DNA of 64,000 nucleotides from Nitrospira sp. (GCA_024760505.1 CP058931.1:744001-808000), one strand, 5' to 3'; positions 55,428 to 64,000 are shown, counted from the first letter of the stretch. Notes: a model not told the origin generated them from the letters alone. Numbers and translations: made by a program.

Positions 55428-56747
55428 GTGGCTTCACCTATTCCAATAGGAAAACGTTGGCAACCATTCTTCAATGTAAAAACACTTGGGCAGTATCACT
55501 TTGATCTTCAATTGGTCACTTTGGACGATATTGACAACACAACACTTAGTGCTTTGAAGGGCAATGAACCAGAAGCTAGAAATAAAACCCTAACATTAGC
55601 TGCTCACGAGTATACTCATTGGTTAGATCATGTCGGTACTTTATGGGGCCGCAATCTTCTTTGTGCGTACTATTGTGGGCTCGTCGCCCGTGAAAAAAAT
55701 GACCCTGCTATGTTCTTCAAAATAGTAGAGGCTAACAAACACATTAATAGAATCTCCTCAAGCCGTTACTACTTCACTAAAGGCCCCAAGTGCAGCGAAA
55801 GGCCACCATGGCGGTGGACGCTTTCTCTTGGCTCTCGTTTTGATTTCTCAGGGAAATTCGATCACAACAGTCCGATTCCTTTCATACGATTTTTTAAGGG
55901 CACCACTGATAACCAGGAATCCTTAATTGCTCGAATGCCTATTTCTCCGGCTTCATTAGCCGAAGTTAGGGCCATGTACTCCGAGTTCCTCTGGATAAAC
56001 GAAGAATGTAGGGGATTAAATCATGATGCAGCATTCGTAAATAAGAATACATTTATGAAGGATTATGATTCTAAATTATATGATTCAGATTTCCTTGTTT
56101 ATGTAACATCACTCCATCTTTTAGCCAATCACTGCGGTTCAACAGATCTCTTTTCAATATTTCCCTATTCTTCAGCTCTTTCTGGATTGGCACTGAACTT
56201 TCCTTCCTCTTTAATTCCTCGTATTAAGATTCCCCCAAACTGGGAAATTTGGAGACAAAATGAATGGAAAATTGATCGCCTGCAAGCATCATTGGATAGT
56301 CACGATCGTGGTTTCATATACGCAATACTTTGTTACCATGCTCAACCACCGGTCAGTCAGGATGTACCCGAATGGATCAATACGGTATTAACCGCTGCGA
56401 TGGATCTAGATCTAGAGGTCGTAACACAGGAATGGGAAAAAGAGTTTGAGGAGGAGACCTCTAGAATCTTAAAACAGGTCTCTCATCCAATTTTTTCAAA
56501 GTTAGTGGAAATCGGTGGCCAATGGGGGAAAAAGGTGGGATTATTGGGACAATTAGATCCTATAGTAGACGCCGTTAATGGCAAAAGTGAACTACCGCTT
56601 CCAGATGCCATCACTAGTGATTTTGAGCCATGGAATCCAGGAGATTCTCTTTTCCACATAGACGGCTGGTCCACAATGGAACGTAAAGATTACTTACTTG
56701 AAATGCGAAACAAGATGGATGAGTTTTTTGAAATTTGTGGAATCTAA
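55428..56747 (+). CDS. AT-rich protein with HEXXH motif, unknown
   Basis: 439 residues from GTG 55428. H60-E-Y-T-H64-W-L-D-H is a zinc-metallopeptidase-type motif. The rest has no recognised domain and no signal peptide, so it is predicted cytoplasmic. The codon use and base composition are clearly AT-richer than the neighbours, and the gene sits between a transporter and an IS4-type insertion sequence, which suggests recent horizontal acquisition. Possible third metal ligands downstream (E-E-C-R-G-L-N-H-D) are speculative. Confidence 0.7.
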   Translation: MASPIPIGKRWQPFFNVKTLGQYHFDLQLVTLDDIDNTTLSALKGNEPEARNKTLTLAAHEYTHWLDHVGTLWGRNLLCAYYCGLVAREKNDPAMFFKIVEANKHINRISSSRYYFTKGPKCSERPPWRWTLSLGSRFDFSGKFDHNSPIPFIRFFKGTTDNQESLIARMPISPASLAEVRAMYSEFLWINEECRGLNHDAAFVNKNTFMKDYDSKLYDSDFLVYVTSLHLLANHCGSTDLFSIFPYSSALSGLALNFPSSLIPRIKIPPNWEIWRQNEWKIDRLQASLDSHDRGFIYAILCYHAQPPVSQDVPEWINTVLTAAMDLDLEVVTQEWEKEFEEETSRILKQVSHPIFSKLVEIGGQWGKKVGLLGQLDPIVDAVNGKSELPLPDAITSDFEPWNPGDSLFHIDGWSTMERKDYLLEMRNKMDEFFEICGI

Positions 56748-57057
56748 TACTCTAAATTAATTTTTGGTCAGGTATTGGATTCATATATTTACATTCTGAT
56801 TCCGGCCAGCCGGTGGATGGAAACGCTTGCGGATCCATCTCGCGTCAATTCATTATCTCCCTCCTCATCCATCCTCTTCCCAATGTCCGACGCCTTCCGT
56901 TCGGCCCTCGGGTTGGACGCTCATATCAATTGGCGGGCCTTGTTTGAGCGCAGCGAGTTGGTCCGCTCTTCAATCCTGCGTCCGACCCTCCAATGTGGCC
57001 GAACGGGGCGTCACTGGTTTTGCCTACTTTTCCCGAAAGAAAAGTAGGTCGCCTGCC
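56748..57057. other. Left flank of IS4 element, possible old repeat
   Basis: About 310 bp. Its right part (TTTTGCCTACTTTTCCCG and GAAAAGTAGGTCGCC) forms a hairpin with AAAGTAGG/CCTACTTT and resembles dispersed repeats found in several bacteria. Joining the sequence across the IS restores a continuous reading past GGGGCGAAACCC. Confidence 0.4.
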
Positions 57058-57069
57058 GGGGCGAAACCC
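57058..57069. repeat. Left target-site duplication of IS element
   Basis: GGGGCGAAACCC directly precedes the left inverted repeat and recurs at 58880-58891 directly after the right one. It is a 12-bp target-site duplication. Confidence 0.93.
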
Positions 57070-57088
57070 ATAGCTGTTAAGCTAAGCC
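57070..57088 (+). repeat. Left terminal inverted repeat of IS
   Basis: ATAGCTGTTAAGCTAAGCC matches the reverse complement of the right end (58861-58879) at 18 of 19 positions. Confidence 0.93.
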
Positions 57089-57194
57089 GAAGGCGTTTCT
57101 TTCACCTGCGCTTGCTCAGCGCTTTTTTTGTGCTATATTACCGATAGCTTTATAGAGGCTATCGGGTTTAATCAGCACATACGAGGAGGCACCG

Positions 57195-57530
57195 ATGACG
57201 CGAGACGAGCAGACCCTGCAACGAATTCAGCGGCAGCTGGCCACCTTGGGCCCGGTCTTGCCGGGAAGCCTGAGCGAACAGTGGAATGTGTGCGGGACAC
57301 CGGGCTGTCGGTGCAAAGCCCCCTCCAATCCCAAGAAGCATGGGCCCTACTATCAGCTCAGTTTTACCGTGGCGGGCCAGAGCTCCACGCTCTTCGTCCA
57401 GAAAGGGGACCTGGGCGAGGTGCGGCGGCGGCTCAAGCGCTATCCGCGCTTCAAGGCGTTAACCACGGCCTGGGTCCAGGCGTGTCTCGCCCTGGCTCGC
57501 AGCCAGGGCTTCCGGGAGACGTCCGCATGA
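57195..57530 (+). CDS. IS-associated DUF6788-type protein
   Basis: 111 residues. Conserved cysteines: W-N-V-C-G-T-P-G-C-R-C-K, then H-G-P-Y-Y-Q-L-S. Proteins of this type often accompany IS4-like transposases; function unknown, perhaps DNA binding. Its stop overlaps the transposase start (ATGA), so translation may be coupled. Confidence 0.82.
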   Translation: MTRDEQTLQRIQRQLATLGPVLPGSLSEQWNVCGTPGCRCKAPSNPKKHGPYYQLSFTVAGQSSTLFVQKGDLGEVRRRLKRYPRFKALTTAWVQACLALARSQGFRETSA

Positions 57531-58872
57531 GGGGGCTTCCGAGGTTATTTGCGGGGTTAAAAAAAACGAGATTACTCGGCTGGCCAAACAGACGGGGTTT
57601 CAGCAACGCCACGGGCGGCTCACACCCTATGAATTCCTCGTCCTGCTGACGTTGGCCCAACTGGGGATGATGCATCCGTCCTTGGGGGGGATGGTCGCGG
57701 CGTTATCCACGCGCATCAGTCGCGAAGCCTTACATCAACGCTTTACGGCCTCGGCGACCGCCTTTCTCCGCCACTGTCTGCACACTGTGCTTCGGCACAA
57801 ACTGCAGCCGGTGCCGATCCGCACGCACCTGCTCCAGCCGTTTGCCCGCGTCCTGCTCATGGATAGCTCGAGTTGGGATGTCAGCGCGAAACTGGGCGCC
57901 GTCCTTCCCGGCTCAGGGGGCAACGCCTCCACCGCCAACTGCAAACTCCAAACGGCGTATGACTACAAGCAGGGCGAACTGACCTTTCTGGCGGACACCG
58001 CCGGCACCATGCCGGATAATCGCTACACGGACCATCTGCCCGCTCTGGTCAACACGACCGACCTGCTGCTCTTCGATCAGGGTTATTTCAAACTGACGAC
58101 CGTCAACGCCCTCATGGCGAAAGGCGCCTTCTTTCTGACGCGCTTGTTCCTCGACACCACGGTGCACGATGGCCAGACAGGCGAGCCGCTTGACCTCGGC
58201 CAGGTCTTACGAGCCGCACCGGGGCCGATGGATGAACGCCAGGTGCGCCTGGGGCAGGGCAAGAATCAAACGCACGCCTGTCGGCTGGTGTGCCTGCGCG
58301 TCAGTGCCCAGATCGCCAATGATCGGCGCCGACGATTTAAGGCCCACGCCCGCCGGCAAGGCCGGACCGGCAGTCCACGGCATTTGGCTTTCTGCGACTG
58401 GACGCTCTTGATCACCAATGTGCCGGAGCCCTGGGTGCCCCTGGACATGATCCGGGCCTTGTATACGCTCCGTTGGCAGATCGAGTTGCTGTTCAAACAA
58501 TTTAAATCCATTCTGCGCGTGCATCAGTCCGCCACCGGCAATGTTCATCGCTTACGCTGCGAGCTCTACGGCAAATTGATTGCGGCGGTGTGGGTGCAGC
58601 GCCTGCATGCCGTCGCCAACACCGCGTTGTGGAATGCCTCACGCCAAGAGATCAGCCTGGCAAAGCTCTACAAACGGCTCCAGGAGCGCGCGTTTCTTCT
58701 CGCGCAATTCGTCATATGGTCGGAGGCGCAAGCCAGGGCCTATCTGTCCCAAGAGCTTGAGACCCTGCTCAGGCACTGTCGCAAGCATCGACAACGCTCA
58801 CGGATGACCACGCTGGACATGCTCGAAGCGGGTTTCGATCCGAACCTCTACAGAGGGCAAGGCTTAGCTTAA
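57527..58872 (+). CDS. IS4-family transposase, A8 frameshift needed
   Basis: DDE transposase of the IS4 type. The start ATG 57527 gives M-R-G-L-P-R-L-F-A-G-L-K-K in one frame; an A8 tract (57559-57566) then allows a -1 slip into the frame that continues N-E-I-T-R-L-A-K-Q-T-G-F-Q-Q and carries the rest of the protein. Motifs: catalytic D in L-M-D-S-S-S-W, D in L-L-F-D-Q-G-Y, and the YREK motif Y-T-L-R-W-Q-I-E-L-L-F-K-Q-F-K near 58465-58510, with the catalytic Glu. The other frame stops at 57649. It is either programmed frameshifting or a mutation. Confidence 0.85.
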
Positions 58873-58879
58873 CACCTAT
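58861..58879 (-). repeat. Right terminal inverted repeat of IS
   Basis: GGCTTAGCTTAACACCTAT, the inverse of the left end with one mismatch, followed by the second GGGGCGAAACCC. Confidence 0.93.
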
Positions 58880-58891
58880 GGGGCGAAACCC
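58880..58891. repeat. Right target-site duplication of IS element
   Basis: GGGGCGAAACCC, identical to 57058-57069. Confidence 0.93.
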
Positions 58892-59050
58892 GGCATCACC
58901 AATAATTGTTTGGCCATTAATGATTGTGAAAATCCAAGATGGCTTCCCAACACATACTGTTGGGAATGACCGCTTAGGGAATGAATGCCTCAGGGGCACC
59001 GTTAGATGGATTAGTCTATTCGCTCCTCAAAAGTTCAAACATTCTAATAC

Positions 59051-59977
59051 CTAGAGCCCCTTGCGATCCTCTCGCGGAATAGTCAGCTTGGCATCAAGAA
59101 AATCCTGGTGACTGAGGTCCATGCCTTTCGCAATGCTTCGAATTTCCTCAATTTCCTCAAACGAGGTCTGCTCAGCCGCATTGGCCACTTCAAATAAACA
59201 ATGGAGAAACTCTTGCCGTTCAGTCCTCGTCGTTAATTCCTTAAAACGTTTCACCAATCGTACGCTATCCAACCCTCGAAAGATCCGGTGATGACTAATT
59301 TCCGCCACCAGTTGTGCCTGTTCGTCTGTTAATGTCCAGTGACGTTTAAGTACAGCACTCATGGCCGTGGTTTCTACTGAATCCACCACATGATCAACGC
59401 CGGCTACTCGTGCCATCAATCCCGCCGCGAGACACAGCTTGCGAATCTCGGCGTCAGGCAGATCAAAGGTGATGCCCCGATCTCGTAATTCCATAGTGAC
59501 CTGGAAATAGATGGTGTTTTTAATGAAATCTTCCAATCGACTTTCACGATCATGCTCGTCCGTATAACGCTGCCCCCGTAGATTCAGTATTTGCCGAAAT
59601 GGTCGTCGAAGATGTTCTAAAAACCCGCTACTCCCCTCCTCAAGATCGGCTTTAAGCTGTTGAACCACTTCTGTTTGTTGATCCCCACCTGATGTTTCTG
59701 AGGACAGAAGCTTTCCAAGCGTCGCTAAAGCCAGAGCTTTATCCTCTGCCGATCCCATACGTCCTAGCACGCGATGTAAAAGACGTTGCCGTTCTTCCTC
59801 GCTCACCGGGGAAACCATATACAGCTCCAATTCCATCCATTCCTCTCCGGAAATCTCCGGCAATTGAAACAAGAGTTCTTTTAACCCGTTCACTTCGGTG
59901 GACGACAGTTTCCCATCAGCCCATGCGGCACCGATCAAAAGTTTACCAAGTTCAAGAATAAAGCTTTTATCGACCAT
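59051..59977 (-). CDS. TerB-like helical protein
   Basis: 308 residues, mainly helical with no signal peptide. The N-terminal part has the TerB-like pattern K-L-L-I-G-A-A-W-A-D-G-K-L-S-S-T-E (about 11-27), and a second half (about 180-300) with A-A-G-L-M-A-R-V-A-G-V-D-H and I-E-E-I-R-S-I-A-K may be a second such domain. TerB domains occur in stress and tellurite-resistance systems. Alone here, so role unassigned. Confidence 0.7.
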   Translation of the reverse strand: MVDKSFILELGKLLIGAAWADGKLSSTEVNGLKELLFQLPEISGEEWMELELYMVSPVSEEERQRLLHRVLGRMGSAEDKALALATLGKLLSSETSGGDQQTEVVQQLKADLEEGSSGFLEHLRRPFRQILNLRGQRYTDEHDRESRLEDFIKNTIYFQVTMELRDRGITFDLPDAEIRKLCLAAGLMARVAGVDHVVDSVETTAMSAVLKRHWTLTDEQAQLVAEISHHRIFRGLDSVRLVKRFKELTTRTERQEFLHCLFEVANAAEQTSFEEIEEIRSIAKGMDLSHQDFLDAKLTIPREDRKGL

Positions 59978-60170
59978 CCTTATCCTCCCTTTCTGTGGAC
60001 TCTAGACATGGCATACCTGTCATTCACCAGGCTCGCCTGCCTTGTCAACAACATTCATAATGATGTGGAAATGTTGGGATCAGTATACCGAAGGGATTCC
60101 GGAGGCTAAAGAACCCAGAGAAATGAGGAACAAGCGGCATTCCCCAACACCGTTACCGGCAGGAAGATAC

Positions 60171-60617
60171 TTATGAATCACCGGTGAAAACATGGGAGTC
60201 CAGAATTGCTCTCAACACATCTTTCCAGGTCACAATCCCCAGAACCTCACCATCAATAGTCGTGACCGGGAGGCAAGAGACCCCTCGGGCTAACATCAGT
60301 TCGGCCGCTTCCTGCAAAGAGGAGGATGAACGAACTGTTACCGGATGATGCGACATGATTTGATGAGTACGTTTATTGAGGGTCGCTCGATCCCGGGTGG
60401 TTTCCGACATCGTTCCGACAAACGGACTGACGGCTTTTAACATATCCCGGTCGGAAATAATTCCCACAAGCCTGTCATTATCAACGACGAGTAGATGATG
60501 AAATCGGACTTTCTTGAAAATATCCCGGACCACCTCGAGAGAATCATCCATCTCAATGGTCACAACTCTGGTCGTCATAATTCTGCCGATTACCCTCGTT
60601 CTCGTCTCTGGCTTCAC
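60171..60617 (-). CDS. Tandem CBS-domain protein
   Basis: 148 residues with two CBS domains: about 8-58 (I-M-T-T-R-V-V-T-I-E-M-D-D-S-L... G-I-I-S-D-R-D-M-L) and about 84-140 (I-M-S-H-H-P-V-T-V-R... G-I-V-T-W-K-D-V-L). CBS pairs bind adenine nucleotides and regulate partner proteins. There is no fused effector domain. Confidence 0.92.
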   Translation of the reverse strand: MKPETRTRVIGRIMTTRVVTIEMDDSLEVVRDIFKKVRFHHLLVVDNDRLVGIISDRDMLKAVSPFVGTMSETTRDRATLNKRTHQIMSHHPVTVRSSSSLQEAAELMLARGVSCLPVTTIDGEVLGIVTWKDVLRAILDSHVFTGDS

Positions 60618-61033
60618 CTTACGAGGTCCTCATGGTATAGGGTGACTGAAATCAGTACTTTCCACAAAACTTGGCCGTCAGCTGCTATAGCCGTCAACCC
60701 TCCTATTCGGCATCCGAGAATTAAAAGTTTACAGGGGGTTTTTTACTTCATTCCATCAACATTGCAATGAACAAGGGGGTGTCAATCATGTGGAAAGCTC
60801 TTCCATCCGGAGGATTCCACAGAGCAGTAATGGGAAGTATACGGGGCTAGAACTGCTATTACTTACTTCACTTGTTACCCATACTTCAGCAATCGCACAC
60901 AAACTCATTGCCCTGTTCACCTCAGGAAGGGGCCATTCCTCGTTCTGGTCTTCCCACCACCGTACATCAGTTCATCTTGTTGCAGATTCATGGGATCTTT
61001 GCACACATCGCCCGTCGGATTTAAACAACAGAT
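60618..61033. other. Intergenic stretch between CBS and regulator genes
   Basis: About 415 bp; no gene recognised. Confidence 0.4.
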
Positions 61034-61420
61034 TCAAGTCGATGAATGGGGCAGGGTACTCAGCAGTTCTTTCACAAGGCTCACCAGATCATCCAGGAGA
61101 AAAGGTTTGGGGAGTGTGCGGGTTGCACCAAACTCAGCCGCCTCTACCAAAAACTCCAAATCACGGCTTCCACCTCCCGACATGGCAATTATTAATGGAG
61201 GAGAAGATGTCCCAGCAAGTTCCCGTATCACTTCTAGACCGTCCATTTCAGGCATGAGCACATCGGTAATGACCAGATCAACGGGACTTTCATGATAGAG
61301 CCTTAATCCCAGGCGGCCATCCGAGGCAGTCTGAACATCATAGCCTTCCATCGCCAACCGATCTCGCAAGGTTGAACATAATTCGGGGTCATCGTCCAAG
61401 AGTAAAATTTTCGCTTTCAC
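61034..61420 (-). CDS. Single-domain response regulator
   Basis: 128 residues. D9-D10-D11 acidic pocket, phospho-acceptor D53 in V-I-T-D-V-L-M-P-E-M-D-G, switch S81 in A-M-S-G-G, and K105 in L-P-K-P-F. No output domain. No kinase nearby. It is unlike the SD-x-HMPV pair. Confidence 0.93.
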   Translation of the reverse strand: MKAKILLLDDDPELCSTLRDRLAMEGYDVQTASDGRLGLRLYHESPVDLVITDVLMPEMDGLEVIRELAGTSSPPLIIAMSGGGSRDLEFLVEAAEFGATRTLPKPFLLDDLVSLVKELLSTLPHSST

Positions 61421-61547
61421 ATATCCACCTCACCAGGGTCTAGAAACCGCTTCCTCCCGACACAACATTACATATTTTTTGAGGGTGTTGCCTGATTTCA
61501 TGGTCAAGAATTTTATACCACCCCCTCACAAAATGCCTTTGAGGAGG

Positions 61548-62000
61548 TTAGGGCTTGCCGGCTCGGGACACCAACGCCAGAAGCTTCTGAAAATCAATCG
61601 GTTTCGCCAGAAGCGCAAAAGCCCCTGCTTGCTTTGCTTCCTTTTCAATTTCCTTTGTCATATTACCACTCACGAGTATGACTCGCACATCCTGTCCCTT
61701 CACACGGTAGGACAGGGCTTTGAGAAAATCCAGCCCACTGATAACGGGCATGTGACAATCTGATATAATAAGGTCCACGTCGAGCCCTCCATCCAACAAG
61801 ACCAGGGCCTCCCGGCCATCATCAGCTTCCTTAGAGGTAAACCCGTGATTCTCCAAATACAGGCTCAAGGCCTGCCTGTATGGGCGGTCGTCGTCAATTA
61901 ACAGAATTGGTTTATTCATATGGTACGCCCATGGAATGGCCACATAGGTGTCTGGGATCGCCTCTGGACCTGCGACCTCGCCTATCGTTTCCAGGTTCAT
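61548..62000 (-). CDS. Single-domain response regulator (HMPV type)
   Basis: 150 residues; the real start may be the ATG at 61919, giving M-N-K-P-I-L-L-I-D-D-D, with an unusual 27-residue leader in the longer version. The phospho-acceptor is D54 (from 61919) in I-I-S-D-C-H-M-P-V. It also has S-G-N-M-T and the A-K-P-I-D lysine. Paralogous to the regulator at 36512. No output domain. Confidence 0.88.
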   Translation of the reverse strand: MNLETIGEVAGPEAIPDTYVAIPWAYHMNKPILLIDDDRPYRQALSLYLENHGFTSKEADDGREALVLLDGGLDVDLIISDCHMPVISGLDFLKALSYRVKGQDVRVILVSGNMTKEIEKEAKQAGAFALLAKPIDFQKLLALVSRAGKP

Positions 62001-62493
62001 AAATCGCTACCTGATAAAAAGGTTATGAGTCGATTAGTTACTGTTCCGCCCAACTTCCTATATAAGCAAAAGTATTGCCAATCTCTTTCTGCATAGCTTT
62101 CAATAGGTCCTTTGAAGTAACACCTTGAAATTAAACATGAAATTTTCTTAGCGCTCTAACAGTTACCCATTAAGAGTGAAGGAAGTCCCAATTCAGTTAT
62201 CTAAATGGATAAGGGGCGTATCCCTTGGGATGCTTGTAGAACAAGTTATTAAGAAGATGCTCTCCTAAGGAAATATTTATCATGCTTCCTAAAACCTCCT
62301 TGGTATTCTCAAGAAAGAAGAAGACGTCTCTATCGATGAAAATGGAGCACAGTCCCTTCACCCAGGGAAACTTTAAATGGGTTCTTATTCCGAACATCCC
62401 TCTCATTTCCCATTTGATACCCTATGAGAAACTTGCTAAAAGAAGTCTCCAAGTTTTCTGCATCCAATCCTAACTTTTGATTGCACTTGAAGC
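62001..62493. other. Intergenic stretch before 2OG oxygenase
   Basis: About 490 bp; short frames only, nothing recognised. Confidence 0.4.
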
Positions 62494-63144
62494 ATGAAAA
62501 CCAATTTATCTCATTTTCATCCTGACCAATTTTCGTTTGCCGAGGATCCGGTATTGATCCTGGAAGATTTTTGGAGTCAGGAAGAACGGAAGGTTGTTCG
62601 GGAAGCGATGGCACGATCGAAATGGATTGCCCTGGCCGATATGCCACCCGTAGCTCAAGCCTTTCCCAATTGCGGAAATTGGCAGAAATCGGACATTGGC
62701 CCTTCTGATGCTACTCACTTCATCCAACGGGTCGGAATGTCCTGCATTGCCGCCTATATTGAATCCTTCCCAAACATACAAAAGCGGCATGTGAATTTTA
62801 ACTATTATTCGTATGGCGCGGGTGACTGTCTCCCAACCCACGACGATACCGACGACCTCTATAGCTATGCCGAGGGCCGTCGACCGCCAACTCGTCGTCT
62901 CGCCTTGGTCACCTATTTCCACGAGGAGTGGCATCCGGACTGGGGAGGGGAACTTATCTTGTATGGTCCTCCCACGGACTCCAGGAAAAATACGTCATTA
63001 CAAGTGACACATTGCATTCCTCCATTGCCGGGATCTTTGGCCATCTTCGCGGTGCCTCGACAACATCGGGTCTGCCGGGTGGACGTTCTGGCTGGAGACC
63101 ATAAACGCCTCTCCATCGCGGGATGGTTTATGACGGAACATTGA
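62494..63144 (+). CDS. 2-oxoglutarate/Fe(II) oxygenase (prolyl-hydroxylase type)
   Basis: 216 residues. The iron triad H116-x-D118 and H191 (Q-H-R-V-C-R-V) plus R205 (K-R-L-S-I-A-G-W-F) for 2-oxoglutarate are visible. These are the marks of the P4Hc-type fold acting on peptides, tRNA-modification or small molecules; the substrate is not predictable. The next gene is a second oxygenase, partial. Confidence 0.88.
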   Translation: MKTNLSHFHPDQFSFAEDPVLILEDFWSQEERKVVREAMARSKWIALADMPPVAQAFPNCGNWQKSDIGPSDATHFIQRVGMSCIAAYIESFPNIQKRHVNFNYYSYGAGDCLPTHDDTDDLYSYAEGRRPPTRRLALVTYFHEEWHPDWGGELILYGPPTDSRKNTSLQVTHCIPPLPGSLAIFAVPRQHRVCRVDVLAGDHKRLSIAGWFMTEH

Positions 63145-63599
63145 AACAGCTCAAACTACCCAAACATTGTTCAGTCCCATCATTTCAACTCCGCGGGAGA
63201 TCCCAGTTCTAAAGGCTGTGATGCAGCAGGGCCTTCCCAGCTTGAAGTTCCTGCCGTGAAGGTTCACAACGTGCCTCAGTTGGGTGAAACGTTGCCGTAC
63301 CCTAGCGAGCTGTTGAAAAACTCAAAATTCTTCTGAGAGCTTGTCGGGATCAAAAGTCTTACGAACCCCTGAGCGAGGCAGGATGTTCAAAAAGGCCCGT
63401 CCAGCAAGGCTGGGAGGACCACATACAGAAGCATGGGAATCTGAGGACTGGCCACACCGTCCACTGGGGGATTACAATCGCATGACGGCTTCGTTGGGCA
63501 AGAGTGATTGGAAATACTGATTACGGAATTGAGTGAAGATGTTGCCATTTCAAGCTTCCGCCGGCGGCGTCAGACATCTGAATGGTAAGGAGATAGGCA
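63145..63599. other. Intergenic stretch with degenerate repeat
   Basis: About 455 bp; contains a partial, degenerate copy of the palindromic repeat (listed separately); no gene seen. Confidence 0.5.
63311..63415 (-). repeat. Degenerate copy of the 12.6-kb palindromic repeat
   Basis: The segment TGTTGAAAAACTC near the left and TGTTCAAAAAGGCCCGTCCA on the right resemble the ends of the 12649-12764 repeat, in opposite orientation. The middle is not conserved, so it looks like a decayed or composite copy. Confidence 0.5.
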
Positions 63600-64000
63600 A
63601 TGGATAAGGTATCGGATTATATTTTTGTGACCAACGTGATTCCTCAGCATATTTGCCAAGAGGTTCTCGAGGAAATTAAAAACAAAGAGTGGAAGCCCCA
63701 TACCTGGTATAACTATTCAGCCGATAATTTTAAATCCGAGCCTGAAAAAGAATTAGATACCCTCAATACCACCCAGGCCCTACAGGATAAGTTAGCCCCG
63801 TTTATTTGCCAATCCGTCGAAGAATATATGATGAAGTTTGCGAAACAAGAAGATGAACGCATTAAAAGTTTTATCCAAACCTTCACGCCCATACGGTTTA
63901 ACCGGTACCGCACCGGGACCATGATGAGGAAACATTACGATCATATTCATTCGATTTTTGACGGGAAATATAAAGGCATCCCCATCTTGTCCCTATTAGG
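63600..64000 (+). CDS. 2OG-Fe(II) oxygenase, partial at window end
   Basis: At least 133 residues; the frame is open to the window edge. ATG 63600 has AAGGAG 7 bp upstream. The H-x-D iron motif is H112-Y-D114 in R-K-H-Y-D-H-I-H-S, after the family's typical F-N-R-Y-R-T-G-T-M-M strand. The distal His and Arg lie beyond the window. It is a different subfamily from the oxygenase at 62494, and the pair might act together. Confidence 0.8.
   Translation, partial: MDKVSDYIFVTNVIPQHICQEVLEEIKNKEWKPHTWYNYSADNFKSEPEKELDTLNTTQALQDKLAPFICQSVEEYMMKFAKQEDERIKSFIQTFTPIRFNRYRTGTMMRKHYDHIHSIFDGKYKGIPILSLL

Larger units (their letters stand above)
57070..58879 (+). mobile_element. IS4-family insertion sequence, complete
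   Basis: 1810 bp bounded by inverted repeats (57070-57088 ATAGCTGTTAAGCTAAGCC and the complement at 58861-58879, one mismatch) and flanked by a 12-bp target duplication GGGGCGAAACCC. Contents: a small DUF6788-type ORF (57195-57530) and an IS4-type transposase reading from 57527 to 58872 with an A8 tract near its start. The intact duplication suggests a recent insertion. Confidence 0.92.

Noticed and set aside
59051..60617. Tellurite-resistance operon suggested by the TerB-like protein and the CBS gene
   Set aside because: No other ter genes nearby, and a single TerB-like protein does not define such an operon.

Overview
The window comes from a Gram-negative bacterium of moderate GC. Gene content and style suggest the phylum Nitrospirota, probably a Nitrospira-like nitrite oxidiser; this is inference from gene families and from short palindromic repeats, and no diagnostic gene such as nxrAB is present. 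Outer-membrane features (a CpoB/YbgF end, lipoproteins, periplasmic cytochrome c) fit a diderm. The window is mostly chromosomal housekeeping DNA interrupted by one decayed island and one insertion sequence.

Layout. 0-8.5 kb (+): end of cpoB/ybgF, mutL, miaA, mtnP, a PfkB kinase, a RodZ-like protein, a cytochrome c, a small basic protein and a HEAT-repeat protein, with two clear terminators. 8.7-12.6 kb (-): a conserved unknown, glucan phosphorylase and a small membrane protein. 12.6-15.9 kb: a palindromic MITE-like repeat, a UvrD/Rep helicase and a coupled secreted HEXXH protein. 16.0-31.0 kb: tRNA-Arg and tRNA-Lys, followed by three decaying tRNA-Lys copies at 17.7, 22.6 and 31.0 kb. These bracket accessory genes: a lipoprotein, an arylsulfatase, an SNase-like secreted protein, membrane proteins including a CPBP protease, a GH94-type phosphorylase and a nonsense-interrupted ATPase. 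No integrase is visible. 31.3-50.5 kb: mixed core and accessory genes (adenine deaminase, hypoxanthine phosphoribosyltransferase, SLT lipoprotein, a broken radical SAM/SPASM gene, response regulator, MFS/spermidine-synthase fusion, RRM protein, lipase, PpnN, secreted truncated globin, TPR protein, HU, amidohydrolase). 51.0-55.2 kb: gcvP and a dicarboxylate/amino-acid symporter. 55.4-58.9 kb: an AT-rich HEXXH protein and a complete IS4-family element with inverted repeats and a 12-bp target duplication. 59-64 kb: a TerB-like protein, a CBS protein, two response regulators and two 2OG-Fe(II) oxygenases, the second cut by the window end.

How genes work together. Several genes form a scattered purine-salvage set: MtnP releases adenine from methylthioadenosine, adenine deaminase converts it to hypoxanthine, the phosphoribosyltransferase makes IMP, and PpnN breaks nucleotide monophosphates down to base and ribose 5-phosphate. 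Glucan phosphorylase and the GH94-type enzyme both phosphorolyse sugars. The most unusual structures are the nested tRNA-Lys relics, the A8 slippery tract at the start of the IS4 transposase, and the double palindrome ahead of the GH94 gene. No defence system, CRISPR array or biosynthetic cluster was recognised.
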